Below are positions 13,101-25,800 of a stretch of 64,000 bases of DNA, piece after piece. The DNA lies in NCBI GenBank assembly GCA_008360975.2, contig CM039196.1, positions 7,296,263 to 7,360,262 on the forward strand, written 5' to 3'. Every line of letters starts with the position of its first letter. Within the stretch, counting starts at the first letter, position 1. The DNA comes from Lichenostomus cassidix (lineage: Eukaryota > Chordata > Aves > Passeriformes > Meliphagidae). The translations under genes and the position numbers were made by a program. The notes beneath the pieces are model-generated. The model did not search any database and was not told the DNA's origin. It saw only the letters and a list, made by a program, of their open reading frames with translations.

Positions 13101-16100
13101 ATAGAAATTCAAATGGTTTGAGGATTATTCTAATTGCAACCTAAGCAAAGTAAGATTTGTGAGGGATATTAATAGTGAATTGTTCTTTAAAATAATGTAG
13201 TTTTGAAGGAAATGTAATTGTTCTGGCATTTAGCAGATGCGGTTTTTTAGACAAAACCCTTTTTAGTACCTCACGTGTGGTGCACTCAGCCATTCGCTAA
13301 TTGAAACTCTCATTTGAGCAGCTGGGTTTCCAGTCCCCACTCATGTAGCAAATGCAACTTGTGCAGGAGCCCAAGGATTTGCAGTGCACCTTGTGAAAAA
13401 TACTTGTCATTGTCCGTATCACATTAGTGTAGCTCAGCCCCTGAAGGAGGATGCTGTTACCAGCACAGGGAAGGCTGGAAGAAATAAGAAGTGGAATATC
13501 TTTAAAAAAAAACCAAAGAGCCTGATGGTGAGGTGTTGCCTCTCTTGCAGGCTATGCTGTCTTGCAAGCAAATACTGCCATGAGCAAAGTGATTCATGTA
13601 TTCATGTCTTTTAACTCCTTTCACAGGAGGCAGGAGTCATAGCATGAAAATAATAACACAGGGACAAACATACAGTATAGCCCAGGAATGCCTTTAAGTG
13701 AACTTTATTCTGTAGGTTGCACTTTGCTTGTTCAAGCCCTTGAGCCAGATTTTGCTCTCAGACCAGACTAAATACTAAGCAAATTCATTTAATTAAATTT
13801 GTTGCAGATATCCCCAGTTAACAAGAACAGATAGGTCTCCCTGAGGCTAGATAGAGTTAACAAGAAAATAAATGTTGTGCTAATTAGAGAACTCATTTTT
13901 AGACACCTGGGGTGAAACTTTAAAAAGTCCTTGAGATGTAGGATTGAAAATTCATGTGGAAATGAGTCTTAGGCTTCTAAATCACTTAGGCACTTTTAAA
14001 AAATTTCCCCAGAGGCTTTAACCATCTCACAGTCATCATATTTAGCATGTTTGTAACTGTCTGCGTAGAAAAGCACAGGATAACCATTATCTATCCGAAT
14101 CAGTACACCGCAATGTATTTCATTATTTGTGTAAGGTAGAGAAACGAAGTTACCTGGTGAGTTGAAGGTAGGCTAAATGTCATTTATGTGTCAACAGGAA
14201 CAGATTGATGCTTTCTTGGATTTATTAAAGTACCAGTACATCAAATTTCCATCTCTTTGCAGCCTCATTGGACTTTGTGTAGGTACCTAAGAACTTTTTA
14301 TTAAATCTTAAGTGACTTGTCCAAGCTCATGCATAAAAAAGACAGCAAAGATGAAATTTTATAGTTCAGCACCTGCTGGAAGGAAAATGAGACACTAAAT
14401 ACTGTCACACTGCCATTCATCTGCCAAATCATGATAGGAAGTAATAAGGACTTAATAAAAATTAGGTTTAATATTAAGCCAAATTTCCAGATTTACATAC
14501 ATGATTAGCAGAAAAGCACGGAAAGAACCAGACTTCAAGGAGCAAAAAGTCCCTTCATTTGCTTGCAGCTCAGAAGTATATTTTCAGTAGATTTTTTTTT
14601 CCTGTAACTGGTCTGAAGATTTTTCTGAAATAGCATCCTTGTAAAGACATGCATTAGTTGTGTCTGTTTCATGCCAGATAAAACCCTTCCCACAGCCACG
14701 CACACACTTGTTGTCTGTCAGCAAAAACTTCTGTGTCAGTAATTAGAAAAATGCTATTAAAAACCTCCCTTGTAATCCCAGATAGCCTCTGGGTTGACTC
14801 AGTTCTATTTCCTTGCTCAGTATAGTGAGCCAGAATTGCTCTACGGAGAAGTGGGACCCTGCTCCTCTGACAAGTCCTTAGCTACTCTTTCATTTACATG
14901 GTTCTACAGAACGTTGTTTTGAGGGCACTGGCACACAGCTGTAGTGCCCCAAAGAGGTGTCCCTTGGTGACAAAATGCTTGGTCTAACAGGTTTATAACA
15001 TAGGTGGAACATATTGCAGATGGGCACTTGGGAGCTGGATCTCATCATGGGGGCGAACCTGTACATCGTGTACATCTGAAAATTTCCTCCAGCCTGCCAT
15101 GAGTCTGGATCATCCAACAACTTAATAAAAGAGATGAGTCAGGGCCCTAAAACACAGAGGGTATCCACTGAGCTCATTATTTTCATACCTAATTACACAG
15201 TGCTATTGAGAGAGAACTGCACATTACGCTGAAGAATCCTGTTTCATCACTAGCCCTAAAAGATAATTGCATTTAATTAGAACCTATAGATACCATGGTG
15301 ATAACTGATCTATAAACACTCAAGGTAGACCTGCAAATGAGGTGCATTAGCAAGTGCATCCATTAAACACAATTTGAAAGCTGGTACTGAGGTGAGATGA
15401 CAATGAAAAGTTGGGCTGTTTTGCCAATGGAACTTGTAGCCCTTGCGCTGATTCTCTGCAATTCCTGTGCTGTGAACAGGCAGGCAGAAAAACACCTGCT
15501 GAGCTTCTCTGACTGAACGTAGAACACATTTTGTTTAATCTGGGGTAAGATATGCATGAATGGGAAAAAGGATGAGAGTTGACACCTGTAGTGGCAAAAG
15601 CTGCCCTTTTCTATGTGAGGTTAGGTCAGAAAAGAAGAAGCAGATCTACAAGCGTGGCTAGTAATGCCACAGATCAGGCAGCAAACACTTTTCATGGGGA
15701 AAATATTTCTTGTAATGGATGTTATAATGCATTTTTCAATTGTGCTTCCAGCTGAATCAGCTGCTGGTTATCTTGTCCCAGCACAGGTTTGGAGGGCCAG
15801 TTGCAACAAATCAGAACACAGAAAAGTTGTCCTCATCCTTGTCGAGTGCTTGTGCACAGCTGCCTGCAAAGGTGTTAGTGTGAAGGGAAATAGCTGGTGA
15901 TGGGGCCAGAGCAGTGACTGGCTGCGGGGATCACACAGCCTGTCACTGTGAGCTCATTCGGAATTCTCCTCTGCCTTTTCTATGTGGAAAAGCACAGCCT
16001 GCTCCCCCATGTACCACTCCTGTTCTGTGCTGACTTGGACCACATTTGACATAAAGCTGAAAACATCCATCTCTTGATCCTTTAGGGAATACAAACCCAT

Positions 16101-16700
16101 TGGAATAAAACACTTGGTACAGTAGGCACTCAGTTAATAGGAAGTACTGCATTTCTTTTTTCAGGAAACCATGCTTGGAACCAAAAATTAAAACAAACTA
16201 ATGGATTAATGAGTAATGGGATTCTTGTGTAGAAATGATCATTACTCCCATCTCATCTGAAATTCTTTTCAGTTTATTCATTTGCTGCTGCAATGATTTT
16301 TGGGAAAAAACACAAAAAAGTAGTATTTTTGTGGGGAGGAAGAGGAAAGGCTTAGCCAAGGGGCTAAGTGGAATGATAAATTGCTTGCCCACTGAAATGA
16401 TAAGTGTCGAGTTTCTTGTATTGTGTAGCTCTTCCCTGTAGCAGCAGGGAGAGCAGCTGACCGATTTGGGATTTACAATTGTGAGAGGTGTGTGCGCGTG
16501 GCCAGCTCTGCACCTTGCTGGGAGAGGACTGCAGCAAAGAGCAGGTTGGACACTGCTTAGTCAGCTCATCTCAAGGGGAAATACTTCACCCTCAGCTGGG
16601 TGGCAAATAGAAAAAACACTCAATAATGAAAATTCAAAGAGGAAAGAGGAGAAGCAAGTGTCCTGCTCAGAATATATTTGAAGTTTTCTTTTCCCTTTAG

Positions 16701-16875
16701 GCTGCCTTACCCTCTGTGATATCTGTGTCTGCTTCTCACCCCGCCAGCTCTTTGCTCCAATGGCTCTGCCACCTCCAGATCCACAGTTTGTGCTCAGAGG
16801 TACCAGTGCTGCAGTCCACACTCTGCATTTTTCCTGTGGAGCCCCAGAACCTGATATCCCCCTTCTTTTCTCTGG
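16701..16875 (+). CDS. GNB1L: GNB1L exon with start codon (CDS 16760-16875)
   Basis: The acceptor TTTCCCTTTAG ends at 16700, and 59 bases of 5' UTR precede the ATG at 16760. The exon encodes residues 1-38 and two bases of Gly39, the first half of blade 1 (PLLFSG). The donor is GTAAGT at 16876. A non-coding first exon must lie further upstream, and I could not locate it. Confidence 0.93.
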
Positions 16876-19800
16876 GTAAGTACACCAGGGTTTCTGGCTG
16901 TGCTGAGCATCATACGGCTGTTTCCTTTTTAAATGTAGTGTATTATTTTGACAAAGTGTTTCTGGAGAAAACAGCAGCATGCATGGTTTTGCACATTGTG
17001 TTACCTGTGCGTACAGCTTCAGTTTCAGAGACAAAACCAAAAAAAAGAAAACCAAGGAAAAGCATCAGACTCTGATCACCTGCATGCAGTGCTCACACTA
17101 AAAGTATCTGTTCCTACTGCCAGGTCTGAGAATGGGTTTATCCATGTCTGGAACCTGAAAACACACAGAGTGGACGCAGCATTGGATGGCCATGGAAGAA
17201 AATCTGTCTACTGCGTGGAGAAAATGGGTGGTAAAAACAGGCTCCTCAGGTTAGCAAAGCAGGGAAAAAACAGTGAAATATATCTGTGACATATTCTTGT
17301 CTCTGTGATTGAAGGAAAAAAAAAAAGTGAGGAAAAAGATTCTCTTAATTCTGAAGTCACTTAAAGTTCCCCCAATACATGGAAATGTACTGAAGTACAA
17401 AAATACAGAAAAACTCTAAAATAAAAAGTATGGGGGAAAAAATACAATTAATTTCTTTATTATGTATGCTATGACATCATAACAGTGTCTTTATTACTGC
17501 ACTGAGACCAGGTGAGGTCTTTGGGTAAAGTAAACACACTTGGATTTGAAGTTGACAAACTTTTCACAGCTGATTCCTGGGGAAGATTGATATAAAGAAT
17601 TTATAAAAAGAGAGGAGATGGAGAAAAGGTAAGGAAGGAAGAGAAGAATCAGAGATGGAGAATGGAAGACTGAAAATGAGCAAGAATGCTGAGTTTCATG
17701 CTTTTGCTTTGTTGCAAAATATCATCTGTTCTTGTTTAGCAAGGGAAGGTCAGGAAGATTTGTGTACTTTGGATTAGACAGGTGATCTAGAGTAGATGCC
17801 AAAGTGTCTGTATGATTAGGAGGTGTTCTGACATGTTTATCTAGAGAAGACATCTCATAATATACAGTGGAACTCATTAGCATTTAAATTTCTTATCTGC
17901 TTAAGTACAATTATCAACACTCTCCCCCATAAAATCATAGTGAATGAGCATTGTTTGTATAATTATAGAGTTTTTCCATACCTCTGTTTTTGCTGTATAG
18001 TTCTAACAGTTCACATAGCAGTGCAATTTTAGGACAGCATTTACCTGTATTTTATATTTTTCTCTTGTATAGCTAAATCACAACAACTTCTTGCAGTAGC
18101 ACATTGTTTGTATGCCCAGTGCTATGAATCTTGTGTCAGTTTGCCACTCAGCTGAACAGCACTGATGTTGAAGAACTCCCAACAGTCTGTAGATTTACAT
18201 CTCCTCTGTTTTGGTTTCATACTTCATCAGGTGATACTGCTAATTAAAGTAAGACATGGATAAGGGATTTTTGATGACTCCCTGCCCAGATGACAACATG
18301 AAGACATATATCCTGTGCTACTGTAGTTTATGGATTGGAAGTTTCTCCACAGTACTACTTTGTTGCAGAGCCGTTGGATCACATAAATCTGCAGCAATTC
18401 CTGCTGTGCCCTTTGTGTGGGCCTCCTTGCTCTGCCTGCCTGGGAGCAGCACAAAGCCTCTGGGACAAGGCTGTGCCGAGGAGTCTGTGGGAGCTGCACC
18501 TCTACCTCAGATGTGGCCGCTGCTGCTCTGGGTTTGGGTGTTTCAGCCACAGCGTTTTCTTGAGCAATTGCTGCCAGTCCCTCTTTTGTGGCTCCACATG
18601 TGCATAGTCCTAGGAGCCCTCCGTGCCCTCCTTGTGGCTGTGGGAAGTTGACCACTGAATAATAGTTGCTTTTTATTTCTCTCTAATGAGGTCTTTGTTG
18701 TCTTGCTGTTTGTCTTTCAGCTGTCAACACATGACATTTCCATTTCATTGCTAGGGTGAATGAGTGTTACGTATGCGAATCTTTGGATACTTTTGTTTCC
18801 TTTTAAATGAGAGCTAATAAATTGTAAGATGTAGATATTTTTTATTGTGTATATGTTCAAATGCTCATGAGAGTTTATAAATGTATTCACACATATATAA
18901 TAGCACAACTCAGCCTGATCAAGTCTCCCTGCACAAGGAAACAGAAACCATGACTGCAGTGTATCTGACTGGCTCTCGGGCGCTCCCCCCTCCCAGGGAC
19001 GTTTGAACCTGTTGGCCAGTTCTGCAGTCGGCAGAAGGGTGGTGGTCTTGGGGACACTGAATTCCCCCACATTCCATGAAACACCCAATTAACACCCCCC
19101 CAGAAGCTGTACAGAGCTTGGTCCATTACTGCCTGTTAAAGACCCAGTTTGAGTTACTGCCCTGCAGGCAACCAGGCTTTCTCAGACAGCAGCTCATGGA
19201 TAACTTGTTTTACTGTAACAGTCAGGGGCGCGACCAGAGGATCTGCTTGTGGGATTTAGCAGAGGGACGGACTTCAGTGACGGATTCTGTCTTCACGGAG
19301 CATGTGGGATTCTGCAGATGCTCTCTGTTAAAGGTGGCACAGGGACGCTGGCTAATGGCCATGGCAGCCAGAAGCCTGGAGGAGGTAGGAAGTGTCTCTT
19401 TCTCTGTGCTTGAGAGGTTGCTTTTGGTATTGAAATGACATAGTTCAGGAGGGGAAACATCACTGCCCTTCAATTCTGTGCTCAAGAGCAAGCAGCACAA
19501 GAAACCTTTGGGGGTTTTAATCACTAATTTTACTGCCACAAAGATGACTGAATTATATAACTCATGCTTTAATAACAAGCATACCAGCCCAGGATTTGTC
19601 TAACATTTAAGTATTTGTAGCTGCGGCTGATCTTTACACGTAGGAGTTTTGAAAACCCTTCTGGTGCTGCTGAATACTGGGAACAAGAGTCCTTCTGGGG
19701 AACTGATGGTCAGCAGATCTGTCCTCAGATGGAGGTGCTCATCTGCCATCTGAAGCTGAATCAGGTTTGGCGGGAAGAGGGGAGGTGCAGGTGATTTGTA

Positions 19801-22800
19801 ATGCAATATGTGGTCTTTCACCTCAGGCTAATTCCTTACCTGGAACTGGGGCTGGAAATAGTTGAATTACTATTACCAGCCAGAGGTTCGCTCTGTGGGA
19901 GATAATTGCAGGGTCCATTTCATTTCCTATTGGATAAGTCCATATCTAATACCACTATCACAGTACTCACTGAGTGACAGCTTTGTTGGCAATGTCCACT
20001 TCTGCTTTGTAGACATTACAGTTTTGTTTTCTACAAGGGACTGTTTAAGGACATTGCACAGAAATACTTGACAGCAAAATGCCAAAATTATGAAAGAAGA
20101 AAAAAGTGGCATAAATATGAAAATAAATGTTGTGGCTAAGGACAAATTGCTGATGAGCATAAAAGTTCACATGCTTTTCTGGACTATAGGTTGTATATCT
20201 TGAAAGTGGAAGTTGCATATTTTATAAACGAAGTACTAAGTGCCTGTATTGTAAGAAAATGTGAACTTCTTATTATACAGAAGTTCAGCATGTGGACTCT
20301 GTGGACTCAGAGCCAGAATGTTCAGCCTTTTACAGAACTAGATATGCCTGCAGACACAACCACTGCACCAGTAAATACAACCATTCTAAGTCCCATACCT
20401 TGTTCTGATCAAACAAAGAACTCCCTCCATTTTACAGCAGTGCTCCGTAATTCTTAAGTTAAACAAAATTGACAGCTGCATTCTTGTGTCAGCCGGAGAT
20501 GTCCCAATAATGAAGAATTAAATAATCATCTGACCCAAATAGAAGACATCTACCCCGGTGTCGCTTTCAACTCATCTCTCTTTTATTCTCATTTGTTTGC
20601 TTGGGCCGTGCAAGAGGAGAATGATTTGCTGTCTCCTGAGGTAGAAGAGTTCCACTCTGTGAGTGAACCTTTGCATTAGAACTGTGTCATGTTTCAATAA
20701 ATGCACGTAAGCTCCCATAATATATAGTGCTTCCAAATAGGCAGCACTGTGTGAGACACAGTACATTTGCAGCTTATGATTAAAATTAAGACTTAATAAG
20801 TGTTTATGCTTGGCTGGTGTCCAAAAAAAGAGTAATTTTGTCTTAAAGCAGGTTCAGTCCATAAATAATGAGATCTGAACAGGCATTTATTTGTTCATGA
20901 TTGCATTTAAATCACCAATTATGAGTTACATGCACTTTTCTTGCCAATTTGCCAGAAACATGTTAAAAGCTTTATTAATGTGAAAAAGAAAAAGGGTGTG
21001 TTTCCTTGTGGCCAGTTTTAGCCACCCAGGAACACTATTAACCTCAGGCAAAGGCAAATCTTTCTCCTATTAAGCAAAACCAATATAAACACAGAACTTC
21101 AAGTTTTAGGTTACAGTTGTCAAAATATGTGAAATAGTATTTATTTCTAAGGCTCAGTTGCCTTTAATGCAGACAGTCTCTGGAACTGTCAATTCAGCTC
21201 AGGCAGCAGCTCATGCCTGCCTGCCTTCTGCACAAAGCTTTTCTCATTGTGTTTTTCTTTGGCCTTTGCAAGCCCAACTGTAGCCCTTGTACCAGTTCAT
21301 CTGTTTTTAGTCAAGGTAAAGCAAAGAAGGTTGGGTTTTTCCTTTTAACCTGCAGAAGTGCATTTATCACAGCACACTTACCCTTCCTTATTACATAAAA
21401 GTTGCAGTTTAGGTCTTGCCTAGGAGGCAATGCCCTTTGGAGAGACAGTGATGAAAGATGCAAGATGAGGGCAGGTCATCTTCATATTTATAGCCCATTT
21501 CCTGCCACAGCTAACTTGGCCATTATGTTGATAGCAAGAAAGTTGACGAGAGAAAAGCATCTTTTGTTAAGAGTGTAGCTCTGAAGAACCAGAATTCCCA
21601 GATGATCAAACTTTGGTCTGTTCCCAGGTCTGGTCTGCAGACTGGATGGCTCTTGGCTGTAGTCACTATTCCTCAAATCTGGAAAACAGTTTCCTGCTCT
21701 ATTGCTCAGTGGCTTTCGAAAGCATTCTGTATATTGTGTGCAGTACACTGTACTCGCAGTCCTAGAGTGCAGCTGGCTGACAGCCTCTAGAAATAGGAAG
21801 ATGTTCTGGCAAGCTTTGAACTAAAGGTATGGAATTGGAAAGCCATCGCAGCTGCCGTGGTCTTGATTGATAGCTCCCAGAGGAGCCATATTTGTGTAAT
21901 ACCTCATCTCAGATGCTTAAGTAAATTTGCACGACTGGGGCTGTCAAACAGCGCTGTCGAGCTCTTGCACATTCTGGAAGAGCCTAGAGTGGCTGCTGAT
22001 GCTGGGTTTATCAAATGTTTCAAGTCATTTAATTTTACCACATAATGCAGACCATTGTTTAGTTAATTAAAAGAAAAGATCACCTTGGTGATTAAGTATG
22101 CGTGTGAGAAACAGCTATGTTCCTGGCAGCAGGTTTTTGATACTCAAGAGCTTCTGTTTCTGCAGCGTTCCAGGCTTGAGAAGCAGCCCAGAGCTGAGGC
22201 ACTGCCGTGTCAATCAAGAGCCTCAAAATCTTCCAGTGCCAACCTAAAAAGGCAGACTCCCCTGATCTTGCCTGCCATCATCCTGAGGTGGAAATGAGCT
22301 ACTTCCTTGGCAGAGGAGCAACTTGCCCGATGTTTAAAAAAAAAAAAAAAACCCCACCCAAACCAGGTCCATGATTCATTACCATCAGTGCAAGCAACAA
22401 TGGAGGCTTCTCTGTAGAGAGAACAGGTGTTTAACACAGCAGTGTCTAGCCATGCTTTAGACAGGGTCAGACAACATTGTGTTAAAAATACCTGTGTGCA
22501 GACACTGCTGCAGCCAGCCTTAGCTGATAATTCTGGGATTATGATTTGTTAGTGCAGTCAGCAGTAAATAAAAAATCTCCTTTGGATTTATGCACTGCTG
22601 TATTGCCATGCAAGCTCTGTGTTACCATAATAGCACATAGGAGAGAATGCAAGTGTCCACAGGTGAATACAGTAAAAAAATTAGCACCAGAGATGGAAAA
22701 AGGGGAAAATAAGGAAGGAGGTGTTTTCAGATTAAGCAGTCTGCAGTATTATGTGTTGTGTGCACAATGTCACCTACTGTTTGGAAAGAAGACTGTAATT

Positions 22801-25800
22801 AAGTAGAAGAGTGGAAGAAGAGGATGTGTTCACTCTAGCAGTTTTGTCTGGTCTTTCCTAAAACAATGCACTTCTTTAGATAGCTGCAGATTCCCTTTAC
22901 AGTTCCAACTCAGCATGCATTCCTCAGTTTCCTCCAGACAATTTTTACTGGAAGAGCTTATGCTAACCTTAATCACCTTAAAAGACTTGTGTTTTTAACA
23001 GCAGAATTTTGACCTGGAGCCTGACCAACTCCTCTTGTTTTCCTGATGTCAGGTTCAGATTTTGGAGCTGCCATCCAAGACGTCAGTCTGTACCTTGAAG
23101 CCAGAGGTGGGTGCCAAGCTGGGCATGCCCATGTGTCTGAAGTTATGGCAGGTAAGGCAAGAGCGCCTGCTAATTGTGAAATGTTTTCCCTGTGATTCAT
23201 TTTATATGAAGCACATGAATCTTTCTTCACTTGGATTTTGATTTATTATCAAACCAATCAAGTAATTATACTATTAAAGGGGGGAAAGATTTGTGAACAT
23301 CCTTAATGTAACTTTCAGAGCTTTCCAAGCTTTAATGGAAGATTTGCAAATGCTCAAGGAAAGCTTTGTATCCTTAGGATAGATACAGTTTTTGCATCCA
23401 TCAAAAAGAAAATGAGTGACTTACCAAAGCCAGTTGTTTGATATGGTTTCTCGCTGCATTAAGAATGATGAGAAATGATTGGATTGCTTTAAAACAGAGG
23501 TTTTAATGGTAGGTTACATTCACTTCAGTGCCCTCAGGACGAGGAAACACTCTATGAACATTTCTATTCCAGAGATACAATAGGAACAAAATATTTATGG
23601 TGGTATTGACTTTGGACAAAAAGGTAAATAGAAGTAATTAGGAAAAAACCCCACATTTGCAAAATATTTAGCAAATAATGTTTATGGGCTGCCAACAGTG
23701 AACAGAAGTGATACACAAAGGTGGCAGTGGAGGGAGGAAGGAGTTCAGGTGATTTGCTTGACATCTCCAGAGAATTGGTGACAAAGTTGATTCCCATGTA
23801 ACCCCATGACAACACAGTTACTAGTCTACAGGACCATCTGAGCTGATGTCAGGTATGTAATTCCTGCATACTCATTGGAACGTTTGTGTTGCTTTCAGTT
23901 GAAAACATTATCAATCAAAGTTTGAGGCCTCAGTGTCTTCACCCAAGATTCTGAACCAACTGAAATCTAGAGGAATTCAGTTGCTGACTTCAGACAAAAG
24001 TAAGAGGCCACAGTTCAAGTTCCATGCTGTAATTAAAAACCAGAAAAAAAAAAATAAAAGGAAATTAAATAGGCTGATTAGGCTTTTATTAAACAAAGTT
24101 TCTCCTGAAAATGCAATCAGTGTTCAGTGCTTGACGAAATGAATGGGTCCTTCTGTCTCCTCGACATTTTTTAATAAGATGGAGATAGCTGTGGAAATGT
24201 TCAGTGTTGAAAATTATTGTTGCCTGTATAAGAAGTCCTCTGTCTTGCCATATTTTCTACATGCATTATTAGTGCTGTTCCTCTAGGAAGCAGAGCAGGT
24301 GCAGTCTTAATTTTATGTAGTTTTTAATTTTGTTGCCAGTGGGGATAAAGCAGAGGACTGGGAACTGGGAGAGGAAAATTATTCCATGTAAATTCTGACT
24401 TTGAGAACTCACCACAACTTCCTAGACTGCACCAGGCAAATATAGATAATCCCTTAGAGTCTCACAGCTGTATTTGCTCTTTTACAAATGTGTGCGCCTT
24501 GGTTTAAAAGCACAGGGAAGAGGATACCCTTGAGGGCAATAATTGCATGTGGTGTACCAAAGGGATGCTCCGCATTCTGTTGTGTGGTTGCACTGGAAGT
24601 GGCTCTCTGAGTAAGCCTGTAACCATAAACCAGAACACGAGCTCACCCAGCTGCACCCCTTCCTGAACAGAGGCCATCCAGGATTTCTTTGTACATGACT
24701 GTGTTGGGCAATAGAGACAAACCCAGGAGATGAGCACTCCCAGTCCAGCATGCAGGGGTTGCCTAAGAGCCTATTTGATGTTGCTTGTGGCACAGTAAAT
24801 TAACAAGTTGAAACAGAAGCTGAGACAGAGAGCCCCATAAAGGTCTGAAGGAAGAGTGCTTGGGGAGGTTGTCCAACCAAGAGTTTGGGGGCTGCAGCCA
24901 GCTACCATCATATATATTTTACTGCAGTTCAGGGAAACAACAAACCTCCCCAGCAGTAGCATGAAGGAGAAACTTTACTATAGAGCAGAGGGCAATTGAG
25001 CCTTAGGTTAGGCTTGTATATTAAATCTCACTGGCTTCTCCTAAGCATTCAAAAAGCTTGTAGCTATTTATTTTGTTGTTTTGAGCACTTTTCCCCTTTA
25101 TTTTTCTAGGTCTGTCCTTAAAGATATTAGTTCATTCAATTTCTTTTGAAGATTCATGTTCTTAAGTACATTGTCCCTTCAGTTTCACACCTTCCTGCTA
25201 TTACTAATTGGGTGGAGTAGGATTTGCAGGAGTAAGGATAGTCTTCCCTTAAATTTTTGCACTCCTTGGGGAAGGCATCATATTGCATAATGGTGCAAAC
25301 AAAATAATTCAACAAGAATAATACATGTCGAAACTGGAAATGCCGAGTTATTATTTTATATAAACTATTGCAATTATTCCTGTTGAGTTGACAGCAGATC
25401 ACCTTTTCTTCCTTCCTTGACAGTTATCCAAATGCAACAACAAAATGTTCTGCTTAGGAAGAGCAATGATTTATAATTTAATTTTTCTACTGAAACAGAA
25501 CATGAATGGTGAGACTTCTCTCCAGCAGGGTCCATCCGTTTTTGGGAATTGAAATAAATAGGCTGTTGTGAAGCATGGCTTCGTGAGTCCAGGCTCAGAC
25601 TGAGAGCTCCACTGATCTTTCAATAGCTTTTATTGTTTTAATTCATGTACCCATTGAAATATGACAGTTCATATGGTTAGAAAAGTCAGGAAGAAGTAGT
25701 GTGGGAGACCTACATTTCATAGGAAGCAGTATTTGGTTTTTAAAATAGACCAATCTTTGATCTCACTTGCAAATTACTGTTTTTCAAATCTAAAGTGCGA

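Larger units (their letters stand above)
1..16700. other. AT-rich non-coding region upstream of the GNB1L start exon
   Basis: No coding exon that I recognise lies here on either strand; open frames are short and none shows a known domain. The first GNB1L coding exon is preceded by a splice acceptor at 16699-16700, so at least one 5' UTR exon lies upstream. I see no CpG island or promoter-like GC-rich block here, so the GNB1L promoter is probably beyond base 1 and this stretch is probably a long 5' UTR intron. Sub-features listed separately are a CR1 remnant, a TAATTA cluster, a G-run and small repeats. The rest shows no structure I can name. Confidence 0.6.

Noticed and set aside
18227..18655. 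Open frames on both strands in a GC-richer block of GNB1L intron 2
   Set aside because: No conserved domain; GNB1L splices across it cleanly.
24482..24793. 103-codon minus-strand Cys-rich frame in GNB1L intron 4
   Set aside because: No cysteine spacing matching a known family and no splice sites.
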